Assembly (NCBI RefSeq): GCF_001570805.1
Contig: NZ_BCSJ01000017.1
Location: 62,001-126,000 of the forward strand
Direction: 5' to 3'
Length of the DNA stretch: 64,000 bases
DNA from: Brevibacterium epidermidis NBRC 14811
GTDB taxonomy: Bacteria > Actinomycetota > Actinomycetes > Actinomycetales > Brevibacteriaceae
Under the pieces are notes generated by a model. It did not search any database. It was not told the origin of the DNA and saw only the letters and a list, made by a program, of their open reading frames with translations. The position numbers and the translations under genes were made by a program. Positions 1 to 8,110 of the stretch are shown in pieces (position 1 is the stretch's first letter; every line of letters begins with the position of its first letter).

Positions 1-1040
1 GTGAACTGCTCGAGGGCCGAATCCGCGTCACCGCTGGCCAGTGCCTGAACGGTCCGCTCGAGATCCGAATCGACGTCACCACACAGCTGGTAGGGGCGGG
101 CTTCGATGCGCAGATCGCCGAGGCTGCCGATCGTTCTGCGCAGACGATTGATCTCCGCCCGGACCGTGACTTCGCTACCGCCGACCGTCCACAGCCGCTC
201 CACCAGTCCGGCACCACTGATGCCGTCGGGAAACCGGTGCAGCAGCAACAGGATTTCGGCATGACGGCGGGTCAGGGGAATCCGCGTTCCGTCGGGGCCT
301 TCCAAGGCGGGGCTGGGACCGAGCACGGTCAGTCTGGTTCCGGCCGCCTCGGCGCCGGTGTTCATCTGCTGCGGGGTGAAGAGTTGGGACAGCTGGGCAC
401 CGGCGGCCTTGGCCGTCGATGACAGCAGCGGCAACACGATGGAGGACACGGCGTCGTCTCCCCCGGTGACGTCGATGATCCCGATGACCTGCCCGGTCAG
501 CGGGTGCGTGACGGGAACCGCGCTGCAGCTCCAGGAATGGACGTCGGGGGCGAAATGCTCGGCACGGCTGACCTGCACGGGCTGGCCCGAGCGCAGAGCC
601 AGCGCGGGGGCGGAGGTGCCCATGACCTCTTCTGACCAGTCCGAGCCGGAGACGAAGCCCATGGCTTCGGCGCGGTTGCGTACGCCCCGCTCCCCCTCGA
701 CCCACAGCAGCCGGCCCTGTTCGTCGCCGAGCGCGGCAAGGAGTCCGGCGTCTTTGGCGGGTTCGATGAGGTGGGATCGCAGCAGCGGCATGATCGCATG
801 GAAGGGATGGCGTCGGCGCACCTCGGCGAGTCGGTCGGCTTCGTATGCGACCTGAACCTGGACGCTGTCGGGATCGCGCAGCCGGGCCAGAGACCGGTCC
901 CATGATTCCAAGACAGAGGCACGCACCCCGGGTCCTGACGAGGGCAGGTGGAGGCTTGTCTCCGATGGTCCGGCCAGACGCTCATGTGCGCGTCGAACGG
1001 CACGCTGATAGGTGTCTTCGAGCAGCAGCGTCGAATTCAT
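1..1040 (-). CDS. GAF-domain / winged-helix transcriptional regulator (3' end off window)
   Basis: Read on the minus strand from an ATG at 1040, preceded by GGAGGTGG about 9 nt upstream. The frame stays open for 346 codons to the window edge, so the C-terminus is missing. The first ~100 residues are helical. Residues about 110-220 (RAEAMGFVSGSDWSEE through QVIGIIDVTGG) resemble a GAF ligand-sensing domain of the AcoR-like type. A proline-free linker leads to a DNA-binding region (LTRRHAEILLLL, then VERLWTVGGSEVTVRAEINRLRR) that looks like an OmpR/PhoB-type winged helix. In actinobacteria such GAF-HTH proteins often control aldehyde or alcohol dehydrogenase genes, but the target here would lie outside the window. 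Family call fairly sure; ligand unknown. Confidence 0.75.
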   Translation of the reverse strand, partial: MNSTLLLEDTYQRAVRRAHERLAGPSETSLHLPSSGPGVRASVLESWDRSLARLRDPDSVQVQVAYEADRLAEVRRRHPFHAIMPLLRSHLIEPAKDAGLLAALGDEQGRLLWVEGERGVRNRAEAMGFVSGSDWSEEVMGTSAPALALRSGQPVQVSRAEHFAPDVHSWSCSAVPVTHPLTGQVIGIIDVTGGDDAVSSIVLPLLSSTAKAAGAQLSQLFTPQQMNTGAEAAGTRLTVLGPSPALEGPDGTRIPLTRRHAEILLLLHRFPDGISGAGLVERLWTVGGSEVTVRAEINRLRRTIGSLGDLRIEARPYQLCGDVDSDLERTVQALASGDADSALEQF

Positions 1041-1136
1041 GGCGGACGGTCCACCTCCATCGGCGGGTGTCGGAAAAGAGACTGCTCATAATCTAATCGC
1101 GAACCCGTCCCTGAACAAGGCCCCACCCTCCCAGAA

Positions 1137-1192
1137 CTACCTGACGGCGGCCCAGATACCTCGCGCGAGGTTGCTGGGCCGCCGTCAGGTAG
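1137..1192. repeat. 56-bp palindromic intergenic repeat, copy 1
   Basis: Two perfect 19-nt arms (CTACCTGACGGCGGCCCAG at 1137-1155 and its reverse complement at 1174-1192) enclose an 18-nt centre that itself contains the 12-bp palindrome CCTCGCGCGAGG. The entire 56 bp recurs without a mismatch at 24357-24412. It lies between the rplA terminator and the regulator gene, outside any coding region. Confidence 0.9.
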
Positions 1193-1200
1193 CAATTGGG

Positions 1201-1240
1201 GAAAAGAAGAGGGCGGGAGCGAATGTTCGCTCCCGCCCTC
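1201..1240 (-). terminator. Rho-independent terminator of the rplK-rplA transcript
   Basis: A perfect 15-bp stem (arms 1209-1223 and 1226-1240) with a 2-nt loop starts 14 nt after the rplA stop on the minus strand and is followed by TTCTTTTCC. Stem length and U-run position are those of an intrinsic terminator. Confidence 0.85.
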
Positions 1241-1254
1241 TGTCTATGCATCGA

Positions 1255-1950
1255 TCAGACGCGCAGACCCGAGTGGTCGACCGGAACGGCGGGGCCGTTC
1301 GAGGTCGTGATCGTGGCCTTGCTGATGTAGCGGCCCTTCGACGAGGACGGCTTCAGACGCAGGATCTCGTCGATCGCAGCATCGAAGTTCGCCTGCAGAG
1401 CTTCCTCGGAGAAGGAGACCTTTCCGATGATGAAGTGCAGGTTCGAGTGCTTGTCGACGCGGAATTCGATCTTTCCGCCCTTGATGTCAGTCACGGCCTT
1501 TGCGACATCCATGGTCACGGTGCCGGTCTTCGGGTTCGGCATCAGGCCACGGGGACCCAGCACCTTACCGAGACGACCGACCTTGCCCATCATGTCGGGG
1601 GTCGCAACAGCGGCATCGAAGTCGGTGAACCCTCCGGCCACCTTCTCCAGCAGGTCATCGGAGCCGACGTAGTCAGCACCTGCTTCACGGGCAGCTTCTG
1701 CACGGTCGCCGGCAGCGAACACCAGGACCCGAGCGGTCTTACCGGTACCATGCGGAAGGTTGACGGTGCCGCGCACCATCTGGTCCGCCTTGCGGGGGTC
1801 AACACCCAGGCGGAGAGCGACCTCGACGGTGGCGTCGTACTTCGCCACGTTGGTCTCTTTGGCCAGGGCGATTGCCTGAGCCGGTTCGTAGTTCACATCT
1901 GCGGCGATCTTCTCAGCCGCGGCCTGATAGGCCTTCGAACGCTTTGCCAT
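1255..1950 (-). CDS. rplA: 50S ribosomal protein L1 (uL1)
   Basis: A 231-residue protein of the usual L1 length starting [14 protein letters not shown]. It carries the conserved L1 signature around [12 protein letters not shown] and the C-terminal block [25 protein letters not shown]-type sequence. The ATG at 1950 is chosen because AAGGAG sits just upstream and the N-terminus matches the family; an in-frame extension upstream is non-homologous. L1 forms the mobile stalk of the 50S subunit and autoregulates the L11 operon in many bacteria. It follows rplK by 64 nt in the same transcript and is closed by a strong terminator. Confidence 0.97.
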   Translation of the reverse strand: MAKRSKAYQAAAEKIAADVNYEPAQAIALAKETNVAKYDATVEVALRLGVDPRKADQMVRGTVNLPHGTGKTARVLVFAAGDRAEAAREAGADYVGSDDLLEKVAGGFTDFDAAVATPDMMGKVGRLGKVLGPRGLMPNPKTGTVTMDVAKAVTDIKGGKIEFRVDKHSNLHFIIGKVSFSEEALQANFDAAIDEILRLKPSSSKGRYISKATITTSNGPAVPVDHSGLRV

Positions 1951-2014
1951 CTGCTTTACTCCTTGCAGTCGTGGTGTGGGCTGCGTGGGCCCTGCCACTG
2001 AGTGGGGTGAGGTC

Positions 2015-2452
2015 TCAGACCTCGATGTCGGTGGTGATGCCCATGGAACGCGCGGTTCCGGCAACGATGCGGTCGGCCTGATCCAGGGTGTTGGCGTTCA
2101 GGTCGGGCATCTTCGTGGTGGCGATCTCACGCACCTGGTCGGCGCTCAGGTGAGCAACCTTGACGGTGTGAGGAGTGGCCGAACCCGACTTGACTCCAGC
2201 GGCCTTCTTGATGAGTTCCGCGGCCGGCGGGGTCTTGAGAACGAAGGTGAACGAACGGTCTTCGAACACGGTGATCTCGACGGGAACGATGTTTCCACGC
2301 TGGGATTCTGTGGCGGCGTTGTAGGCCTTGCAGAATTCCATGATGTTGACGCCGTGCTGGGCAAGCGCCGGACCGATCGGAGGAGCCGGGTTAGCGGCAC
2401 CTGCCTGAATCTGGAGCTTGACGAGGCCGGCTACCTTTTTCTTGGGAGGCAT
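2015..2452 (-). CDS. rplK: 50S ribosomal protein L11 (uL11)
   Basis: A 145-residue protein starting [18 protein letters not shown], with the proline-rich N-terminal motif [19 protein letters not shown] and the C-terminal rRNA-binding domain ending in [18 protein letters not shown]11 binds the GTPase-associated centre of 23S rRNA and is needed for stringent-response signalling through RelA. AAGGA lies upstream of the ATG. It is the first gene of the rplK-rplA pair; 296 nt separate it from nusG, so it probably has its own promoter. Confidence 0.97.
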   Translation of the reverse strand: MPPKKKVAGLVKLQIQAGAANPAPPIGPALAQHGVNIMEFCKAYNAATESQRGNIVPVEITVFEDRSFTFVLKTPPAAELIKKAAGVKSGSATPHTVKVAHLSADQVREIATTKMPDLNANTLDQADRIVAGTARSMGITTDIEV

Positions 2453-2674
2453 GTACGGTCCTTAATCTTGAGGTTTCGATGTGCCAGACATATACAGCAC
2501 ATCGTTCGACTGCGGCCTTCCGATAAGGGCCGCGATCAAACCACACCAGTATTCCATGCGCCCACGCCTGCGGGCAAATGCCGTGAAGCGCATCACCGGA
2601 TCGAAATCTCGCCGAGGCGGCCGCCCCCTCCCCGCGCAGACGTGGTCATCCTGATGCCGCCGAACCGGGGAACG

Positions 2675-2708
2675 CCGAAGGGACCCGGAAACATCCGGGC
2701 CCCTTCGG
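2675..2708 (-). terminator. Probable terminator hairpin after nusG
   Basis: On the minus strand CCGAAGGGGCCCGGA pairs with TCCGGGTCCCTTCGG around a 4-nt loop, 40 nt beyond the nusG stop. There is no long U-run, so this is a weaker intrinsic terminator or a processing hairpin separating secE-nusG from rplK-rplA. Confidence 0.5.
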
Positions 2709-2748
2709 CCATGATCGCACCGAGGCAATCAGTACAGCTATGCGGTCG

Positions 2749-3618
2749 TCAGAGCTTCGAGACCTGGTCGAAGCCGAGCTCGACGGGAACATCGCGCTCG
2801 AAGATCGACAGCAGCACGGTGAGCTTCTGCGACTCCGGACGGATCTCCTGGATCGTTGCGGGGTGACCCTCGAACGAGCCCTCCTTGACGAGCACGGACT
2901 CGCCGACCTCGAACTCCACCTCGGTGATCGGGGCGGACTTCGCAGCGGCCTCGGCAGCGGGGCCTTCGGCAGCGGCGGCTTCGGCCTGGCGCTCTTCGAA
3001 GATCGGGGCGAGCATCGAGAAGACCTCGTCGATCGACAGCGGGGTGGGGTCGTAGGCGTTGCCGACGAATCCGGTGACACCCGGGGTGTGGCGGACGGCG
3101 CCCCACGACTCGTCGGTCAGTTCCATGCGGACGAGCACGTAGCCGGGGATGCGCACACGGCGGACCTGCTTGCGCTGTCCGTTCTTGATCTCGACGACGT
3201 CTTCCATCGGAACCTGCGCTTCGAAGATGAACTCTTCGAGGTTGAGGCTGATGGTGCGGTTCTCGAGGTTCTGCTTCACGCGGTTCTCGTAGCCGGCGTA
3301 GGAGTGGATGACGTACCAGTCACCCTCCTGCATGCGCAGCTCGGCCTTGAACTCCTCGGCCGGGTCGACTTCATCGGCGGCGTCGCCTTCAGCGGCGTCG
3401 TCCTGCTCGCCGTCGGCCGCGTCAGCGGATTCGGCAGCTTCTGCGGAATCGGCGTCAACGGCTTCGTCTGCGGACTCGACGTCAGCAGTCTCGGCGGCGG
3501 TCGCCTCGGCGTCGTTGGCCGTCTCTTCGGTTTCGGGCACCACAGCGGCACCCGACTCCTCGGGAGTGACGTCCTGGGTCTCAGGGGTCTCCTGCTCAGG
3601 TGAGTTGGTATCCGACAC
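2749..3618 (-). CDS. nusG: Transcription termination/antitermination protein NusG
   Basis: A 289-residue NusG. Residues 1-98 form an Ala/Glu/Asp-rich disordered extension typical of actinobacterial NusG. The NGN domain begins at [13 protein letters not shown] (about residue 99), and the KOW domain occupies the last ~55 residues ([19 protein letters not shown] through DQVSKL). The start is a GTG at 3618 with GAGG upstream. NusG binds RNA polymerase and couples it to Rho or the ribosome. It lies between secE and rplK, the conserved bacterial order. A charged Ala/Glu segment between NGN and KOW is also present. Confidence 0.96.
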   Translation of the reverse strand: MSDTNSPEQETPETQDVTPEESGAAVVPETEETANDAEATAAETADVESADEAVDADSAEAAESADAADGEQDDAAEGDAADEVDPAEEFKAELRMQEGDWYVIHSYAGYENRVKQNLENRTISLNLEEFIFEAQVPMEDVVEIKNGQRKQVRRVRIPGYVLVRMELTDESWGAVRHTPGVTGFVGNAYDPTPLSIDEVFSMLAPIFEERQAEAAAAEGPAAEAAAKSAPITEVEFEVGESVLVKEGSFEGHPATIQEIRPESQKLTVLLSIFERDVPVELGFDQVSKL

Positions 3619-3700
3619 CGATCAATTCCTCGCTTCGCGTTTTGTGATTCCCGTTTGGGAGTGAAGTTTGAGCTTGGGGTGGGTCACGGCTGAGGCCGTA

Positions 3701-3979
3701 TCACCACAGGGGCCACAGTGGAGCTCCGCCGAATACCCATCCGACGAGCTTGCCGAAGACCAGGTCGAGGCCCATGACCAGAAGCATCATGAACAGGATG
3801 AAGCCCAGCACGACGAGCGTGTAGTTGAGCAGCTGCTTCCGGGTCGGAGTGACGACCTTCTTGAGCTCTGCCACAACTTCGCGGAAGAACTGCAGGATTC
3901 GTCCGAAGAATCCGAGCTTCTTAGGACCGGAGGCACTGTCGCGTGCGCTGCCAGTCTTCTTTGCCGGTGTGTCGCTCAC
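3701..3979 (-). CDS. secE: Preprotein translocase subunit SecE
   Basis: A 92-residue protein with the SecE pattern: a short basic N-terminus, the amphipathic helix FFREVVAELKKVVTPTRKQ and one membrane-spanning helix (LLNYTLVVLGFILFMMLLVM). SecE clamps SecY in the Sec translocon. Start is a GTG at 3979 preceded by GAGTGAGGA. It sits directly downstream of tRNA-Trp and upstream of nusG, the same trpT-secE-nusG order as in mycobacteria. Confidence 0.95.
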   Translation of the reverse strand: MSDTPAKKTGSARDSASGPKKLGFFGRILQFFREVVAELKKVVTPTRKQLLNYTLVVLGFILFMMLLVMGLDLVFGKLVGWVFGGAPLWPLW

Positions 3980-4074
3980 ACATCCTCACTCGGTCGGTTT
4001 CGTTTGGCTTCACAATTGTTCGTGCCTGTCGAGGACGGCGCCTGGCCGATGAGACTTCGGCAGAGTCAACTGCG

Positions 4075-4147
4075 CAGGGGTGACAGGACTCGAACCTGCA
4101 ACCTACGGTTTTGGAGACCGTTGCGCTACCAATTGCGCCACACCCCT
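4075..4147 (-). tRNA. trpT: tRNA-Trp (CCA)
   Basis: The minus strand folds into a cloverleaf: acceptor AGGGGTG/CACCCCT, D-arm GGCGCAATTGGTAGCGC, anticodon loop CTCCAAA with anticodon CCA, and T-arm GCAGGTTCGAGTCCTGT. CCA is not encoded. It lies just upstream of secE. Confidence 0.96.
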
Positions 4148-4273
4148 CTGATCGGACCTGAGCGATCTTGTCGATCCCTGTGGTGTCCGACCACGAGAAA
4201 CGAGCATACCGTGCCCGACGGCCGTTCGTCGAACCGAGCCTCGAAGCAGCGTCTCGAACGTGTCGACGCTCAC

Positions 4274-5920
4274 TCAGCGACCGGGTTCGTCGACCGGCGG
4301 CTGGCCGACGAGAGGCCTGGGTTCGGGGAACCGCATCCACGGGTCGATCTGCACCTTTTTGTCCGGTGTGACGGTGATGATCTGCACGTCGATGGGGCGC
4401 TTCGTCTCGTTGTCGACGCGGATGATGCTCAGTTCCGCGTTCATCTTCAGCGGTCCCGGTGTCAGCGCATTCGCCAGCGCTCCCCCGGTCGTCGAGTTGA
4501 CATAGCGGGTTCCGGAGCCGAAGTTCTCCGGTCCGACCCGGCGGTGCCAGTGTCCGCTGAGAGCGTAGTCGGTGCAGCCCGAACGGAGACTCGGTCCGCC
4601 GACGGCTGGGTCGTGGATGAGCATGATGTCGAAATCGGCTTCGCAGGCTTCGTCCCGCAGTCGCTGCGCGTACTGATCGGCGGTGAGGTCCGTCTCCAGC
4701 TGCGGACCGGACCCGAACACTGTGCGACGTGGATCCGCGGCGCCGAAGAACTTCACCCCGGCCATCTCTGCAGTCGAGTCCTCGAGGACCTTCCAACCGC
4801 GGGTCTTCGCGTGCTGGGTCGTGCCCATCGAATCGTGGTTGCCCTTGACGATCATGCGCGGCAGCTTCTCCGGCAGTTCGTCGTCGAGGACGTCGAGGCA
4901 GTAGTTCTCTGCCGATGTGCCCGTCATGGAGATGTCTCCGCCGTCGATATAGGCATCGGCCCGGCTCATGCCCGCGACCGCACCGACGACGCGGGCCATT
5001 CCGATGTTGCAGTGGATATCGGAGCCGAAGACGAACGTCGTCACGCCCTTCTGTCCTTCGCCCTCACCGCCGCTGTCGGCGGGTGCACCGACTCCCGCCG
5101 GCGGGACGAGTCCCCGGTCGGTCCAGTTGCCGGTGATCGGACGGTCGTTCCACTGCGCCCGCAGGGTTTCGAGGACATCGTCATAGAAGGCGTCGTTGTC
5201 GGCGGCGAAGTCCTGCACCGCACCGAACGCGGTGTCGATGATCCCACCGAGGCGGCCCGTGACCTGGGATCCGGCCAGGGGCGTGCCCTCGAACGCGGGA
5301 TCGGGTGAGATCGGCTGCGGACGGTTGAGCACGACGGTGCCCAGTCCGGTGAGGACGAGGACGAGCACCAGCCCGATGCCGAGGAGCTCCTTGCCGACGA
5401 AGGCGCGGATGATGGTGTCGACCCGGGTGGGTCCGAGGAAGAGGGCCAGTCCGACGAGTCCGCCGGTGATGACGCAGACGGCCAGGGCCCACCGGGTGAG
5501 GATCTCTTGGCTGAGTCCGTCGATGACCTCGTCGATCTGCGCCTGCGGGGCCGAGAACAGCGAGGCGTAGGAGGCGATGTCGCCGCCGAGGGCATCGACG
5601 GATCCCCCACCGGGGTCCGCCACCGCATCGGGGTCGGCTGCGGGTCGCTCGTCGTCGGCGGACTCACCGGACACGGGGATCTCACCGATGTCGACGTGCA
5701 CGCCCAGACCGAGGGGGATGACATCCTCGGTGGGGACGAGAACTTTGCCCAAGGGGCCGAAGTCGACGGTGAGCCGGGAGTCCGCGGTGATACGGTACTG
5801 CGCCTCATGCGGGCCGAAGGTGAGATCGGCCCGCGAGGTGAACAGCGCCCAGGGCAGGGTCACAAGCGCAACCGCCGCCAGGGTGATGACGAGTGCAGTG
5901 ATTCTCCGACGTGATGACAC
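4274..5920 (-). CDS. Membrane-anchored metallophosphoesterase
   Basis: About 548 residues. Three hydrophobic segments (near residues 8-26, 146-166 and 178-200) place the C-terminal half at the membrane. That half is a calcineurin-like phosphoesterase with all the metal-binding motifs: GSDIH (~301), GGD (~329), GNHD (~362), IHD (~437) and GHWH (~458). The GTG at 5920 is chosen over one two codons earlier because TAGACT ends exactly 7 nt before it, the leaderless spacing seen at many genes here. That -10 overlaps the murB stop codon. The substrate is unknown; homologues are common in actinobacteria. Confidence 0.85.
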   Translation of the reverse strand: MSSRRRITALVITLAAVALVTLPWALFTSRADLTFGPHEAQYRITADSRLTVDFGPLGKVLVPTEDVIPLGLGVHVDIGEIPVSGESADDERPAADPDAVADPGGGSVDALGGDIASYASLFSAPQAQIDEVIDGLSQEILTRWALAVCVITGGLVGLALFLGPTRVDTIIRAFVGKELLGIGLVLVLVLTGLGTVVLNRPQPISPDPAFEGTPLAGSQVTGRLGGIIDTAFGAVQDFAADNDAFYDDVLETLRAQWNDRPITGNWTDRGLVPPAGVGAPADSGGEGEGQKGVTTFVFGSDIHCNIGMARVVGAVAGMSRADAYIDGGDISMTGTSAENYCLDVLDDELPEKLPRMIVKGNHDSMGTTQHAKTRGWKVLEDSTAEMAGVKFFGAADPRRTVFGSGPQLETDLTADQYAQRLRDEACEADFDIMLIHDPAVGGPSLRSGCTDYALSGHWHRRVGPENFGSGTRYVNSTTGGALANALTPGPLKMNAELSIIRVDNETKRPIDVQIITVTPDKKVQIDPWMRFPEPRPLVGQPPVDEPGR

Positions 5921-5930
5921 GGCCACCAGT

Positions 5931-7040
5931 CTAAGGATGTTGCCCGTCGTCGATGGAGCAGCCGATGAAGGTCGGTTCGGGTTCGAGGGTGATGCCGAAG
6001 GCGTCCTCGACGCCGGCGACGACGGTCGAGGCGAGATCGATCACATCGGCTGCGCTCGCGTGTCCCCGGTTCGTCAGCGCCAGGGTGTGTTTGGTCGACA
6101 GGGAGGCTCGTCCCTCTCCGATGCTGAAGCCCTTGGAGAATCCGGCGTGCTCGATCAGCCAGGCCGCCGAGGTCTTCGTCTTCCCCTCGATCTTCGCTCC
6201 GCTCAGCGGATCCGTCACCGGGTAGCGAGGAGCCTCGGCGGGCAGGATCTCAGCGTCGTCGACGATGGGGTTGGTGAAGAACGACCCTGCCGACCAGGAG
6301 TCGTGGTCGGCCGCGTCGAGGACCATGCCCTTCGACCGGCGCAGCGCGATGACGTTCTCACGCACGCGCGCCGCCGGGACGCGGGTGCCGATCTCGACGT
6401 CGAGGGTCGAGGCGAGCTGGGCGTAGCGCACCGGCAGCGATTCGTCGCTGCGCTGGAGGTCGAAAGTCACAGAGAGCACGACGAACTGTGGGGTTCCGGC
6501 CGCGATCTGGGCGCGCTTGAGCGCAGAGGTGCGGTAGCCGAATTCGAGTTCGACGGCGGTGAGGTGGCGGATCTGACCGGCCACACGATCGAAGACCTCG
6601 ACCGACGAGATGAGTTCGCCGACCTCCGTGCCGTAGGCGCCGACGTTCTGGATCGGGGTCGCACCAACCGATCCGGGGATCCCGGACAGCGCTTCGAGCC
6701 CCGAGAGACCGAGGTCGAGCGTGTGGGCGACGAATGCGTCCCAGTCCTCCCCCGCCTCGGCTGTGACCCGGGTGTCGGTCGTCGTGGTCTCGGTGGTCTC
6801 GACTCCGGAGGTTCGGACCACGCAGACCGCGCCGTCGAACCCGGCATCGGCGATGAGCAGATTCGATCCGCCGCCGATGAACAGCACTTCGGACCGCTCC
6901 TCACCGCTGAGTCCGAGCGGATGGGCGGTACAGAAGTCGAGCAGTTCGTCGCGAGTGTTCGCGACGGTGACCTGCGGGGCCGGTCCGCCGAGACGGAAGG
7001 TGGTGAACGCGGACAGTTCTTGCGGGTGGACTGCGGTCAC
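5931..7040 (-). CDS. murB: UDP-N-acetylmuramate dehydrogenase (MurB)
   Basis: A 369-residue flavoprotein that reduces UDP-N-acetylenolpyruvoylglucosamine to UDP-MurNAc in cytosolic peptidoglycan precursor synthesis. Seen: the N-terminal FAD-binding part with LSAFTTFRLGGPA and LFIGGGSNLL; the GIPGSVGATPIQNVGAYG motif; the catalytic serine region SAGSFFTNP; and the C-terminal SLSTKHTLALTNRG block with the active-site Glu near EDAFGITLEPEPTFIG. Length fits the long actinobacterial form. It overlaps hadB by 4 nt, so the two are probably co-transcribed. Confidence 0.97.
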   Translation of the reverse strand: MTAVHPQELSAFTTFRLGGPAPQVTVANTRDELLDFCTAHPLGLSGEERSEVLFIGGGSNLLIADAGFDGAVCVVRTSGVETTETTTTDTRVTAEAGEDWDAFVAHTLDLGLSGLEALSGIPGSVGATPIQNVGAYGTEVGELISSVEVFDRVAGQIRHLTAVELEFGYRTSALKRAQIAAGTPQFVVLSVTFDLQRSDESLPVRYAQLASTLDVEIGTRVPAARVRENVIALRRSKGMVLDAADHDSWSAGSFFTNPIVDDAEILPAEAPRYPVTDPLSGAKIEGKTKTSAAWLIEHAGFSKGFSIGEGRASLSTKHTLALTNRGHASAADVIDLASTVVAGVEDAFGITLEPEPTFIGCSIDDGQHP

Positions 7041-7480
7041 GCGGAGACCCGAACCTGGGTGCGGCTGAGGACATCGGCCTCACCGGACTTCACAGTGATG
7101 TCGATGCGGGCCGTGCCGACGGCAGGGTCGACGGCGCCGACCGTGGCGGTGAGCTTGAGCGAGGTCGTCGGAGTCGCCGGCGATCCGGTTTCGGGATCGG
7201 GGACGACGACGGGTGCGGAGAAGCGGGTCCGGTAGTCGACGATCGCTCCTGGGTCGCCGAGCCATTCGGCCACCGGCGCGATGACCGCCGCCATCGAGAG
7301 CATTCCGTGGGCGATGACATCGTCGAGACCGACTTCGCGGGCAAAGCGCTCGTTCCAGTGGATCGGATTGTGATCGCCCGAGGCTGCGGCGTAGTCGACC
7401 AGGGACGCACGCGACAGCGGGATCTCGGATTCCACGACGGTGTCTCCGATGGTCAGTGTGGAGAAGTCGATGGCGCTCAT
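7037..7480 (-). CDS. hadB: MaoC-like (3R)-hydroxyacyl dehydratase subunit, HadB type
   Basis: A 147-residue single hotdog-fold protein with the hydratase-2 motif: D and H in AAASGDHNPIHWNERFA, then GLDDVIAHGMLSMA. In mycobacteria HadB carries the catalytic Asp/His and pairs with HadA as a FAS-II 3-hydroxyacyl-ACP dehydratase. It overlaps both hadA and murB by 4 nt. Brevibacteria are not known to make mycolic acids, so a general acyl-thioester dehydratase role is more likely here than mycolate elongation (inference). Confidence 0.87.
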   Translation of the reverse strand: MSAIDFSTLTIGDTVVESEIPLSRASLVDYAAASGDHNPIHWNERFAREVGLDDVIAHGMLSMAAVIAPVAEWLGDPGAIVDYRTRFSAPVVVPDPETGSPATPTTSLKLTATVGAVDPAVGTARIDITVKSGEADVLSRTQVRVSA

Positions 7481-7926
7481 TCTCCGTCTCCTCTCACGAC
7501 GATGGTCGAGGTCACGGTGACGACGGGCTGCTGCGCGACGTCGGTGATCTCGGTGCGGGTGGTGATCATGGCGTTGCTGCCGGCGGCTCGGACTCCATCG
7601 ACATGGGTCACGGCGGACAGGACGTCACCGGCGACGATGGGGCGGGTGAACGAGAACTGCTCGGAGCCGTGGACGACCTTCGAGAAGTCGATGCCCGAAT
7701 CAGGGTCGGAGATATAGGCGGCTTCCGATTTCTGCGCGATGATCACGGCGAAGGTGGTCGGAGCGACGACGTCCCGGTAGCCCAGTGCGGTGGCCGCCTC
7801 GGTGTCGAAATGGTAATCGGCCCTCGCTCCCGTGGCGAGCGCGAATTCCGCGATCGCCTCCCTGGAGACCTCATAGGGCTGAGGCAGGGTGAACGTGGCC
7901 CCCTGCTTCTCCGTATTCACCGGCAT
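7477..7926 (-). CDS. hadA: FAS1-type dehydratase-like subunit, HadA type
   Basis: A 149-residue hotdog-fold protein starting MPVNTEKQGATFTLPQPYEVSR-type sequence with a MaoC N-terminal-domain pattern (ATGARADYHFD, then YRDVVAPTTFAVI). The ATG at 7926 has GGAAGAG upstream; in-frame sequence further upstream is not conserved. HadA lacks the full catalytic motif and provides substrate binding in the HadAB heterodimer. The order hadA-hadB upstream of trpT-secE-nusG mirrors mycobacteria, but hadC is absent and murB and a phosphoesterase are inserted. Confidence 0.85.
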   Translation of the reverse strand: MPVNTEKQGATFTLPQPYEVSREAIAEFALATGARADYHFDTEAATALGYRDVVAPTTFAVIIAQKSEAAYISDPDSGIDFSKVVHGSEQFSFTRPIVAGDVLSAVTHVDGVRAAGSNAMITTRTEITDVAQQPVVTVTSTIVVRGDGE

Positions 7927-8110
7927 ATGCGCTCTCTCTTCCACTGGGGTCAGTATCGACACCAGCCTAAAGCACGGCCTGTAGGCAACGCTCACCGGCG
8001 AAGAATTGATCACGCGTTCGCATCCGGTTCACACAATTGATGCACCATCGGGCCCATGGCTTCGAAACTGGTATATGTTGTCCACATCACATTCGGTAAG
8101 GAGTAGTGCG

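Noticed and set aside
2453-2748. Small gene in the nusG-rplK gap
   Set aside because: Frames of up to 88 codons exist but lack start signals and normal codon bias; the gap fits a promoter/leader plus terminator.
3668-5308. A 546-codon plus-strand frame across secE, tRNA-Trp and the phosphoesterase
   Set aside because: It runs through a tRNA gene and opposite two real genes; no start signal.
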